From Tragulus kanchil (taxonomy: Eukaryota; Chordata; Mammalia; Artiodactyla; Tragulidae), in the NCBI GenBank assembly GCA_022376925.1, contig JAIOJX010000031.1:138092854-138156853 (forward strand): a stretch of 64,000 nucleotides of DNA. The letters run 5' to 3'. The translations under genes were made by a program, and so were the position numbers. Shown here piece by piece: positions 1 to 9,335 of the stretch. How positions within the stretch are numbered: position 1 is the stretch's first letter; each line of letters opens with the position of its first letter. The notes under the pieces are model-generated. The model searched no databases. It had not been told where the DNA came from and saw only the letters and a list, made by a program, of their open reading frames with translations.

Positions 1-1742
1 ATAAAACCCCCATCTCATTTGGGGTTGCCTGTGTACCTGTCCGAAGCCCCAGGGCACCAATGCCTCTCTTTCTATCGTCTGACAATCTATTTCCCAGGCT
101 CCCTTGGCCTGTAGCTGTGGCCTTCGACCCAGATCTGGTCAAAGAGATATGCCACAAAGGCAGCTTCTGCAATGCTCTGCCTCCCTGATAAAACAGGCAG
201 GATCTGGCTGGTGCCAACTCTTCCCCCTCCTCCTGCCCTGAATATGTGGGCGAGGCCAGGAGCTGTGGACTCATCTTGCAGTCACAATGGTGAGAAGTCA
301 AAAGGCTAAGAGAGTGAAGAGCAAAAGATGAAAGAGTCTGGCTTCTCAAAGACCTTGCTAAGCAGTTCCACCAGTACTGGACTATCTACTTCCAGATTTC
401 TTACGTGGAAAAATAAAACAAACCATTGCTAATTGAGTCTTTTTAAAAGCATCACTAAAAACACTCCTAACTGCCAGGGTCTCAGGAAAGACCTTCTCAT
501 TCAACATTTGGGATCTGACTAATTTTGAGCTGGTTTTCTTCCTGTTCCCCCTTAAAGCAAAATCTGTCAATCTGTAGTCACTATTTGAAGATGGAGCCTG
601 TTAGGAGGAATTTAAGGTTATGTGAGGAAGTGCACATTTTCTTTGCACATCTGAGTGTCGTTCAATTTAGATGATACGATCGTAAAACTCCAGAGCTCAA
701 AATCTACAGAAATTGTTATCAAGAGCCAGAAGAGTAATCCAAAGGCTATCAGGTACTGCCTTCCCTTTCCTCATTCCTCCTCCCTTCCTTCCTCCATCAA
801 TAGGTTACAAAGGACCTCATCTGGGTCAGGCTCTTTGCCAGGCTTCAGGGATCCCAAGACCATGACCAAGTTCCTCCTGTGTGGAGCTCACAGTTCTGAG
901 GGAAAACAGAGACTAAGTTTCCAAGCCAGGTCATTAATGCCGCACCAAGGTGTCCACGGGCCTGTGGGAGCAGAGAGGAGAGCCACTCACCGTGACCTGG
1001 GCAGGTATGAGGGAAGGCATATGAGCTTGCAAGGAGGAGGGCATGCTCTTCAGTTGTGGATGTTGGTGTCTGTGCAAGACAGTTAGTTACAATGATTCAC
1101 CCCTTCTAGCTTCCTCATAAAACCCCCATCTCATTTGGGGTTGCCTGTGTACCTGTCCGAAGCCCCAGGGCACCAATGCCTCTCTTTCTATCGTCTGACA
1201 ATCTATTTCCCAGGCTCCCTTGGCCTGTAGCTGTGGCCTTCGACCCAGATCTGGTCAAAGAGATATGCCACAAAGGCAGCTTCTGCAATGCTCTGCCTCC
1301 CTGATAAAACAGGCAGGATCTGGCTGGTGCCAACTCTTCCCCCTCCTCCTGCCCTGAATATGTGGGCGAGGCCAGGAGCTGTGGACTCATCTTGCAGTCA
1401 CAATGGTGAGAAGTCAAAAGGCTAAGAGAGTGAAGAGCAAAAGATGAAAGAGTCTGGCTTCTCAAAGACCTTGCTAAGCAGTTCCACCAGTACTGGACTA
1501 TCTACTTCCAGATTTCTTACGTGGAAAAATAAAACAAACCATTGCTAATTGAGTCTTTTTAAAAGCATCACTAAAAACACTCCTAACTGCCAGGGTCTCA
1601 GGAAAGACCTTCTCATTCAACATTTGGGATCTGACTAATTTTGAGCTGGTTTTCTTCCTGTTCCCCCTTAAAGCAAAATCTGTCAATCTGTAGTCACTAT
1701 TTGAAGATGGAGCCTGTTAGGAGGAATTTAAGGTTATGTGAG
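1..1742. repeat. Direct duplication D1 (offset 1116 bp)
   Basis: Bases 1-626 recur at 1117-1742 with an offset of 1116. The first copy may begin before the window. The intervening 627-1116 is single copy and has no recognisable exon. Sequence beyond the second copy differs from that beyond the first, so the layout is A-B-A. The region is otherwise ordinary intergenic DNA with weak old-repeat character. I read the duplication as assembly stutter. Confidence 0.95.
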
Positions 1743-1751
1743 CACACAGAG

Positions 1752-2163
1752 AATGCCATTAGGACTGGTGTCCTAGGAAAAGAAAAAGAGGGACTTCCCT
1801 GGTGGTCCAGTGGCTAAGACTCTGAGTTCCCAATGCAGGGACCCAGGTTTGATCCCTGATTAGGGAGCTAGATCCCACATGCCTAAAATAAGATCCAGAG
1901 ACCCAAATAAATAAATATTTTAAAAAAAAAAAAAAGAAGAAGAGTACAAAACACCAGGAGTACACACAAAAGGCAAGACTGTGTGAGGACACAGCAAGAA
2001 GGCCACTAAGTCTACATGCCCAGGAGAGAGGCCTCTGGGGAAACCAACCCCACCAACACCTTGATCTCAGATTTCCTGCCTCCACAACTGTGAGAAAACA
2101 CATTTCTGTTGTGTACGCTTCCCATTTGTGGTATTTGGTCATGGCAGCCCTAGGGACCATTTC
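1752..2163 (+). mobile_element. ERVL-MaLR (MST/MLT1-type) LTR remnant, split by a SINE
   Basis: The 3' half (about 1985-2163) has the MaLR LTR landmarks: GTGAGGACACAGCAAGAAGG near 1983, CTTGATCTCAGATTTCCTGCC near 2060, then ACTGTGAGAAA and a TTTCTGTTG block near 2087-2110, ending in GGCAGCCCTAGGGACC. A short upstream piece (ATTAGGACTGGTGTCCT, about 1758) belongs to the same LTR. A CHR SINE at 1790-1935 separates the two pieces. It is old, degraded and non-coding; its left edge is uncertain. Confidence 0.75.
1790..1935 (+). mobile_element. CHR-type tRNA-derived SINE inserted in the MaLR LTR
   Basis: It starts GGACTTCCCTGGTGGTCCAG, has a Pol III B-box-like GGTTTGATCCC at 1846-1856, and ends in an AAATAAATA tract plus poly(A) to 1935. 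The length of about 146 bp matches short CHR-2-like members. Purine-rich AGAAAAAGAG just before it and AAGAAGAAGAG just after are a plausible but imperfect target-site duplication. Confidence 0.85.
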
Positions 2164-2233
2164 ACAAAGAGGTACTCTATAGAGAAAATAGAGTGGTCAG
2201 TTATTTTCCAACAATAGCAGAAATACCCCTCTG

Positions 2234-4403
2234 CTGTCCTGTCTTTCTTTCTTAAATATGAATGGAAAATCATAGATAACATCACTAGGTTTCTGAGGTA
2301 AGCAGTAGCTTGTAAGAGAATAACCAAAAATTAAAAACCAAAACAGAAAAAAAAATCCAATTCAATGATCAGAAAAGAATGTATTTTTAAAACCACTTCA
2401 TGGGCTTCCCCTGGTGGTCCAGTGGGTAAGGACACCACCTTGCAGTGCAAGGGACGCCGGTTCGATCCCTGGCCTGGGAAGATCCCACGTGCCGCGGAGT
2501 GGCTGGACTGATGTGTCCAATTACCCAGACGGAGCTCTGGAGCGCATGCGCCCAGAGCCGGTGCTCTGCGACAACAGAGGCCACTGCGATGGGAGGCCCA
2601 CATGGGCCAAAGAACAAAGATGGATGAAACTAGAGAAATGAAAGACCAATAGAAGTGGCCTGCCCGCTCCCCTCCCTCCCCAACCCGACCCCACCCAAAG
2701 TAAATAAATAAATTAATTAATTAAATAAAATAAAATAATAAAACCAATTCATGAATACACTCAGAGAGATTCAAGACAATATTATAGCAGTAAAATAAGA
2801 CTAAGACGCTATGGAGAAAGATCAACTAGAGAATAAGAAGATACTTTAAGGATGAAAACAATACTGCCAAAATAAAATAAATTATTAAAGGATGGAAAGC
2901 AAAGTCAATAAAGTAAATTATTAAAGGGTGGAAAGTAAACTGTGGTAGAATGTCAAACTATGCAAGAAAAGAAGAATTCAAGACAGAGGCAAAAACAAGA
3001 AAAACAGAGGGAAAAAAAAAGAAGCAACAATAAAGAAGGAGGAAGAGAATTCCTCCAAGTGGAATCAGGATCCAGATTTTTAGTTTGAAAGCACCCACAG
3101 TGAATGAAAGAGACATTCTAGTGAAATGTCAAAGTCACAAGGAAACAGAAAGTTCCAAAAGTTTCCCAAGAGACAAAACAAGGTAGTTAAAAAAGGAACA
3201 GAGCTCAGTCTGGTTTCAGACTTCTTAGTAGTAATTCATAATAGAGAAATACTTTCACAGTTATGAGAAAATATTACTTTAAGCCTAGAGTTCTATACCC
3301 GTTAAATGTCTTTTTTAACAATAGAATACTGTCCTGTCTTTCTTTCTTAAATATGAATGGAAAATCATAGATAACATCACTAGGTTTCTGAGGTAAGCAG
3401 TAGCTTGTAAGAGAATAACCAAAAATTAAAAACCAAAACAGAAAAAAAAATCCAATTCAATGATCAGAAAAGAATGTATTTTTAAAACCACTTCATGGGC
3501 TTCCCCTGGTGGTCCAGTGGGTAAGGACACCACCTTGCAGTGCAAGGGACGCCGGTTCGATCCCTGGCCTGGGAAGATCCCACGTGCCGCGGAGTGGCTG
3601 GACTGATGTGTCCAATTACCCAGACGGAGCTCTGGAGCGCATGCGCCCAGAGCCGGTGCTCTGCGACAACAGAGGCCACTGCGATGGGAGGCCCACATGG
3701 GCCAAAGAACAAAGATGGATGAAACTAGAGAAATGAAAGACCAATAGAAGTGGCCTGCCCGCTCCCCTCCCTCCCCAACCCGACCCCACCCAAAGTAAAT
3801 AAATAAATTAATTAATTAAATAAAATAAAATAATAAAACCAATTCATGAATACACTCAGAGAGATTCAAGACAATATTATAGCAGTAAAATAAGACTAAG
3901 ACGCTATGGAGAAAGATCAACTAGAGAATAAGAAGATACTTTAAGGATGAAAACAATACTGCCAAAATAAAATAAATTATTAAAGGATGGAAAGCAAAGT
4001 CAATAAAGTAAATTATTAAAGGGTGGAAAGTAAACTGTGGTAGAATGTCAAACTATGCAAGAAAAGAAGAATTCAAGACAGAGGCAAAAACAAGAAAAAC
4101 AGAGGGAAAAAAAAAGAAGCAACAATAAAGAAGGAGGAAGAGAATTCCTCCAAGTGGAATCAGGATCCAGATTTTTAGTTTGAAAGCACCCACAGTGAAT
4201 GAAAGAGACATTCTAGTGAAATGTCAAAGTCACAAGGAAACAGAAAGTTCCAAAAGTTTCCCAAGAGACAAAACAAGGTAGTTAAAAAAGGAACAGAGCT
4301 CAGTCTGGTTTCAGACTTCTTAGTAGTAATTCATAATAGAGAAATACTTTCACAGTTATGAGAAAATATTACTTTAAGCCTAGAGTTCTATACCCAGTTA
4401 AAT
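2234..4403. repeat. Direct duplication D2 (offset 1095 bp)
   Basis: Copy 1 is about 2234-3300 and copy 2 about 3329-4395, nearly identical and carrying the same SINE. A linker of about 28 bases (3301-3328) separates them. It begins GTTAAATGTC, a slightly corrupted form of the true continuation after copy 2 (AGTTAAATATC at 4396). That is the sign of an untrimmed sequence end rather than a biological junction. Confidence 0.97.
2403..2739 (+). mobile_element. Full-length CHR-1-related SINE with C-rich 3' tail (copy at 3498-3834)
   Basis: It starts GGCTTCCCCTGGTGGTCCAG, has a B box GGTTCGATCCC near 2459, then the conserved body and the 3' module GACCAATAGAAGTGGCC (about 2644) followed by a C-rich stretch and an AATAAATTAATTAA tail. 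A target-site duplication brackets it: AAAACCACTTCATG (2389-2402) and AAAACCAATTCATG (2740-2753), 13 of 14 matching. The second occurrence comes from duplication D2, not a new insertion. Confidence 0.9.
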
Positions 4404-4560
4404 ATCTAGTTGTTAAAAGTAAAATAAAAAGCTTTTCCAAACAGGCAAGTTCTCAGAAAATTCAACTCCCTCCACCCCCAAAAATTTAACTCACACAGGT
4501 TCGTGTCACAGGAAGCTGTGGAGGAGGAGGATATGTTCAACAATAAGTGGGAAAATGGGA
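2754..4560 (+). mobile_element. Old L1 (L1M-type) non-ORF fragment, repeated by D2 and D3
   Basis: A-rich sequence with phrases typical of the 5' or inter-ORF part of old mammalian L1s, such as AAGCCTAGAGTTCTATACCC at about 3281 and 4376, followed by a TTTTCCAAACAGGCAAG-like segment. No intact frame survives. The family is inferred from these phrases and the boundaries are soft. Confidence 0.45.
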
Positions 4561-4794
4561 TCTTGGGAAACAGTAACTCTCATTCTGGATAGCAGTGAAG
4601 GGAAGACACAGTGTACTTCCAGGAAGGAAATTGTTTCGCTCCGAGCAGAAAGATGGAGGCGTTCAGAACAGAGGCGTCTGGAAAAGAGAGGACCTCAGTT
4701 GAGATGTTAATGTTAAGAGTAGGATAGGCATGCAATGCAAGGGATACAAAACCTAAGTCAGATACTCCAGCAAAAAAGAAGGCTTGTCCAAAGT

Positions 4795-5138
4795 ACAGTA
4801 TATTAATACACATATATGGAATCTAGTAAGACGGTAAAGATAGCACACACAGAGAAGTGCTGGAAAAACAGACAGAAAACAGACTTATGGACATTGTAGG
4901 GAAGGAACAGTGGGGTGGGAGGTGTGGAAAGAGTAACATGGAAACCTATACTATCATATGTGAAAGAGATAGCTATTGTCATTGCGCAGGGGGAATAGGG
5001 GATCCTGCAGGGGTGCTGTGCGACAGCCCGGAGGGGTGGAATTGGGAGGATTGGGAAGGGGGTGGGGGCGGGAGGGACAGGGATATACATATGACTAATA
5101 TGGGGGTATACGTATCTGTACACAGCAAAACTCTGTAA
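4795..5138 (+). mobile_element. Artiodactyl L1 3' UTR end
   Basis: It begins ACACATATATGGAATCTAG near 4808, followed by the GGACATTGTAGGGAAGG segment, a G-rich stretch (GGGAAGGGGGTGGGGG near 5055) and ATATGACTAATATGG, then the terminal CAAAACTCTGTAAAAG. This order is characteristic of cetartiodactyl L1 3' UTRs. The ORF2 part is not present immediately upstream, so it is a strongly 5'-truncated copy. Confidence 0.75.
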
Positions 5139-5841
5139 AAGAAAAACAGAGGGAAAAAAAAAGAAGCAACAATAAAGAAGGAGGAAGAGAATTCCTCCAA
5201 GTGGAATCAGGATCCAGATTTTTAGTTTGAAAGCACCCACAGTGAATGAAAGAGACATTCTAGTGAAATGTCAAAGTCACAAGGAAACAGAAAGTTCCAA
5301 AAGTTTCCCAAGAGACAAAACAAGGTAGTTAAAAAAGGAACAGAGCTCAGTCTGGTTTCAGACTTCTTAGTAGTAATTCATAATAGAGAAATACTTTCAC
5401 AGTTATGAGAAAATATTACTTTAAGCCTAGAGTTCTATACCCAGTTAAATATCTAGTTGTTAAAAGTAAAATAAAAAGCTTTTCCAAACAGGCAAGTTCT
5501 CAGAAAATTCAACTCCCTCCACCCCCAAAAATTTAACTCACACAGGTTCGTGTCACAGGAAGCTGTGGAGGAGGAGGATATGTTCAACAATAAGTGGGAA
5601 AATGGGATCTTGGGAAACAGTAACTCTCATTCTGGATAGCAGTGAAGGGAAGACACAGTGTACTTCCAGGAAGGAAATTGTTTCGCTCCGAGCAGAAAGA
5701 TGGAGGCGTTCAGAACAGAGGCGTCTGGAAAAGAGAGGACCTCAGTTGAGATGTTAATGTTAAGAGTAGGATAGGCATGCAATGCAAGGGATACAAAACC
5801 TAAGTCAGATACTCCAGCAAAAAAGAAGGCTTGTCCAAAGT

Positions 5842-6185
5842 ACAGTATATTAATACACATATATGGAATCTAGTAAGACGGTAAAGATAGCACACACAGA
5901 GAAGTGCTGGAAAAACAGACAGAAAACAGACTTATGGACATTGTAGGGAAGGAACAGTGGGGTGGGAGGTGTGGAAAGAGTAACATGGAAACCTATACTA
6001 TCATATGTGAAAGAGATAGCTATTGTCATTGCGCAGGGGGAATAGGGGATCCTGCAGGGGTGCTGTGCGACAGCCCGGAGGGGTGGAATTGGGAGGATTG
6101 GGAAGGGGGTGGGGGAGGGAGGGTCAGGGATATACATATGACTAATATGGGATTATACGTATCTGTACACAACAAAACTCTGTAA
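5842..6185 (+). mobile_element. Second occurrence of the L1 3' UTR end
   Basis: This is the D3 image of 4795-5138. The true right edge of the L1 fragment is visible here: CTCTGTAAAAGC continues into A-rich single-copy DNA, whereas copy 1 jumps back at the same point. About 6190-6410 is AT-rich and holds nothing recognisable. Confidence 0.75.
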
Positions 6186-6417
6186 AAGCAAAAAGGAAAA
6201 TAAGAAAACAAAAAAAAGAATGCTTGTCCAAGAAAATTATGGTCCAAATTGGAAGCAAACACAAAAAAAAGAATGTAAGATCACTATGTGCAATTCCATG
6301 AAAACCCAATAATTTTTATTATAGAACCCTATTGTTTACCAAATTGTATGCTACTTCCCATAACTCCTTTATATTTCCCATGTCTCATAGGCCCTACAAA
6401 TGCTTATGGATATAAAC

Positions 6418-6707
6418 TTTTTTATTTTTTTTAGTTTATTTGTGGCTGTGCTGAGTCTTCCGTGCTGCATGCAGGGTTTCTCCAGTTGCAGCGAGGTGGG
6501 GCTTCTCTCTAGCTGTGGTGCATGGGCTTCTCATTGCGGTGGCTTCTCTCCTTGCAGAGTGTGGACTCTAAAGCTCATGGGCTTCAGTAATTGTGGTGCA
6601 CCAGTTTAGTTGCCCTGCGGCATGTGGAATCTTCCTAGAACAGGAATCAAACCCAAATCCCTTACACTGGCAAGCGGATTCTTAACTATTGGATCACCAG
6701 GGAAATC
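6418..6707 (-). mobile_element. CHR-2-type SINE
   Basis: On the minus strand it starts GATTTCCCTGGTGATCC at 6707, with a B-box-like GGTTTGATTCC near 6645-6655, then the repeated AACT..ACTG..AAGCCC body and an AATAAA-rich tail at 6418. The full-length body of about 290 bp is typical of CHR-2. Its 5' tip was the target of the next SINE. Confidence 0.85.
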
Positions 6708-6709
6708 TT

Positions 6710-6993
6710 TTTTTTCCTTCTCTTCCCTCCTGCCATCATGCCTCTTTTTTTATTTTTATATTTATTTTCATCCATCTTTTATTCTTTGGCCTGTGTGGGC
6801 CTCCCATTGCAGTGGCCTCTCTCGTTGCAGAGCACCAGCTCTGGGTGCATGCGCTTCAGAGCGCCAGCTTGTAATTGGACACACTGACCCAGCTGCTCCG
6901 CGGCATGTGGACTCTTCGCAGACCAGGGATTGAACCAGTGCCCCTTGCACTGCAAGGTGCACTCTCTATCCACTGGACCACCAGGGAAGCCCC
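6710..6993 (-). mobile_element. CHR-1-related SINE inserted in the 5' tip of a CHR-2 SINE
   Basis: The minus-strand 5' end is GGGGCTTCCCTGGTGG at 6993. The target-site duplication ACCAGGGAAATCTT (6696-6709) and ACCAGAGAAATCTT (6994-7007) matches 13 of 14 and lies in the host CHR-2 head, so the order of insertion is clear. The tail has a long T-rich (minus-strand A-rich) tract. Confidence 0.9.
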
Positions 6994-7077
6994 ACCAGAG
7001 AAATCTTACAATATTTTTTTTTTAAATGAATGACATGTTGGTTTGTCTCCCTTTTTATTTATTTATTTATTCGTTTT

Positions 7078-7351
7078 TGGTTGGGGGCAGGTGGGCCACT
7101 TCTATTGGTCTTTTATTTATCTATTTTCATCCATCTTTGTGCTTTGGCCCGTGTGGGCCTCCCATCGCAGTGGCCTCTGTTGTCGCAGAGCACTGGCTCT
7201 GGGCTCATGCGCTCCAGAGCTCCGGCTCAGTAATTGGACACATCGGTCCAGCCTCTCTGTGGCACATGGGATCTTCCCAGGCCAGGGATCGAACCAGCGT
7301 CCCTTGCACTGCAAGGCGGTGTCCTTACCCACTGGACCACCAGGGAAGCCC
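7078..7351 (-). mobile_element. CHR-1-related SINE
   Basis: The minus-strand head GGGCTTCCCTGGTGGTCCAG ends at 7351, with B box GGTTCGATCCC near 7287-7297 and the 3' module GACCAATAGAAGTGGCC at 7096-7112. The C-rich tail appears on the plus strand as GGTTGGGGGCAGGTGGG. Both strands are open for 60-130 codons, an element property rather than a gene. Confidence 0.88.
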
Positions 7352-7365
7352 AAAAATCTTACAGT

Positions 7366-7548
7366 TTTTTAAAAATTATTTATTTATTTGGCTCTACTGG
7401 GGCTTGTTGTGTCATGCAGGATCTTGAGTTGCAGCATGTGATCTCTTAGCTGTAGCACGTGGGATCTAGTTCTCTGACCAGTGTTCAAATTCAGGCCCCC
7501 TGCATTGGGAGCAGTGGATCTTAGTCACTGGACCACGTTGGAAATCCC
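7366..7548 (-). mobile_element. CHR-type SINE, diverged
   Basis: The minus strand starts GGGATTTCCAACGTGGTCC at 7548 and runs through GATCCCACGTGCTACAGC to an AAATAAATAAATAA tail at about 7370. More diverged than its CHR-1-related neighbour, hence older. Confidence 0.75.
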
Positions 7549-8629
7549 TAAAATGGCTCTTAAAAGCGTGCATTGAGATTGGTTTTGTTTTGGACACCTT
7601 TAAGACTCTTCTAATATCACAACGGATATTTGTGGGAAGAACAACAATGTTGTGTTTCTTGATCTGGGCACTGGTTAGACAGGTGTGTTTCCTTTCTGAA
7701 AAATCAAGTTGTTTTCTTATAATGGTTGCCCCCTTTTGAGTAGTGGACAAAAGATGAAGTGTGCGAGACAGAGGATGAGAAATATAAGTTCTGCCATCTT
7801 AATCTTACAAAGTGAAAGAAAAGGTAGGGAGCATGTCAGGTTGATGCAAAAGAAATAAAGTTATGAATATTTAAATTTACAAAGGCAACCAATGGACAGA
7901 AGAAGAATACTGGAACTACTGAACATGGAGAAGACCAGTGGCAGGAGGTAGAGTGAGTGAGTTAGAGCCTCATGTTGAGCAGTGTGGGCCAATAGATCCC
8001 CTGTAAGGTGGACTTAACCACCTGGAGAGTTGTGATCACCCATGGTTAAAGAGATTGATTCTGAGCTGGCGAGGAAGGTGATGAAAGGCTGTCGTCATCT
8101 GTTACTTTAATACAGTAATACAAAGCTTGAAAGCAATACAATGAATACGTGCTGAATTGCATGACACCATCTGTGAGGGCTGAAGTGGGATGGAAAAAGT
8201 GTCCCCCTGCAGCGGAAGCTTGGAGTCCTAACCTCTGAACTGCCAGGGAATTCCAGGTGACTTTTTTGCTTAATCTTTACTTCCTGGATTGGGGATGGGA
8301 TTTCCAAGTCCTGGTTTTTCAGCACATCAACAACTTTCAAGGGTGTTGAGAGAGTCTCAAAGATGCCCCAAGCAAAACAGATATTAATCTACTTTATGGT
8401 GTGAAAAGCAATTTATACCCTTCAGTATTCATAAGAGTTCTGTGTGTGGAGAATATGGAGGAGATTAGGACTTGTATCAAACTCAGCTAGCAAGAGGAAG
8501 TTTGATTCTCTAAATCAAGGGTGTTTGCCATGGACTTGAATAGTCACTTTAAATTGAGATCTATTTCATATACTGAACAAAACACCCCTGGAGGTCAGTA
8601 TCAATTCACAAGTGCCTGTTCATTTTGAA
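7549..8629. other. Mostly single-copy intergenic DNA
   Basis: No exon, RNA gene or stutter duplication is seen. The only recognisable repeat is a short minus-strand CHR SINE head at about 8190-8254 (GGAATTCCCTGGCAGTTCAG on the minus strand), truncated to about 65 bp. Confidence 0.6.
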
Positions 8630-8644
8630 AGGGTTTTACCTCGA

Positions 8645-8800
8645 TTTGAGACTTAAACCCAGGGCCCAGACCTGATTGAACCCTGCTTGGGACTTGAACC
8701 CACGTGACTGGACCTTGAACCTAGCCACAACCAGTTTGGGACTCGAACTCATGTGGCTAAAGCCTAATCCCAGTCAAAACCCTGTCTGGGACTCGAACCC
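8645..8800 (-). repeat. Tandem array of four tRNA T-arm-like modules next to an LTR
   Basis: On the plus strand, TTTGAGACTTAAACCC (8645), TTGGGACTTGAACCC (8687), TTTGGGACTCGAACTC (8735) and TCTGGGACTCGAACCC (8785) recur every 41-50 bases, with related sequence between them. On the minus strand these read GGTTCGAGTCCCA-like, close to the tRNA T-arm and Pol III B box. Read on the minus strand they lie just downstream of the LTR U5, where a primer-binding site and leader are expected. I infer a retroviral leader with tandemly repeated modules. Confidence 0.6.
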
Positions 8801-8829
8801 AGCGGCCAGGACTTAATCCAGCACTCACC

Positions 8830-9335
8830 CAACGTCTGGACCCACTGAGGCTCAGGTTCTTCATGCCTCAACGCAGAAGGAGTTCAGCGAGAGGCAGAGT
8901 GATAGGCAAGAAGAGGATTTATTAGGGTAGGGTACTTGTAAGAGGTGCAAGCAGACAGGTAGGAAAGCTCTGCTCTGCTCTCTCTCAATTGAGTGAGCAG
9001 CCATATATATAGGATGGTAGAAGACCGCCCCCCTCAAGTAGATGCAGATGCAGGACATACATCATTGGTTGCTTCTTCGCCAGCTCCTCCTTCATCAGCT
9101 GTTTACACCCAGTGGAGCCTGCTTTCCTGAACAAGGAGCAGCTCTCCAGAGTTATCATCAACTCGCTGGCCTCCCAGCCTTTCTCAGGTGTCTCCCTTCT
9201 ACCTACCATCCCGTACTAGGACTCCACAACCACCTACCTATTCTACTCTGTCCCTATCAATTTCACTCCCAAAACCTCTACTCTGTGGTGGGCATTGGAG
9301 ACTCAGTCCAAACCCTGATGGACCCACGAGGATAG
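8830..9335 (-). mobile_element. Endogenous retroviral LTR (ruminant class I-like), minus strand
   Basis: Minus-strand order fits U3-R-U5: a TATA-like CTATATATATGG at 9012-9001, a polyadenylation signal AATAAA at 8923-8918 about 80 bases downstream, then a CTCTGCCTCTCGCTGAA.. GCCTCAGTGGGTCCAGAC U5-like end. The 5' edge is placed near 9335 and the 3' edge near 8830 by inference. No gag, pol or env frame is seen, so this is a solo or leader-only remnant. Its 5' part lies inside duplication D4. Confidence 0.6.
8918..9012 (-). promoter_or_regulatory. LTR TATA box and polyadenylation signal
   Basis: Minus-strand TATATATA lies within 9001-9012 and AATAAA at 8923-8918. The spacing is right for a retroviral R region. 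Whether either still works cannot be told from sequence. Confidence 0.5.

Larger units (their letters stand above)
4092..6185. repeat. Direct tandem duplication D3 (unit 1047 bp)
   Basis: Copy 1 is 4092-5138 and copy 2 is 5139-6185, abutting with no linker. Copy 1 begins inside the second copy of D2, so AACAGAGGGAAAAA and the following approximately 250 bases occur three times (about 2999, 4097, 5144). Unlike most pairs, the copies also differ by substitutions near their 3' ends (about 5071-5125 versus 6118-6172), which could be read error or allelic difference. Confidence 0.97.

Noticed and set aside
2403..2500. tRNA genes
   Set aside because: A- and B-box-like motifs here and at the other SINEs belong to tRNA-derived SINE heads; no cloverleaf with a full acceptor stem was seen.
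8645..8800. CRISPR-like array
   Set aside because: Repeats are imperfect, spacers are partly similar to each other, and the setting is a mammalian LTR.
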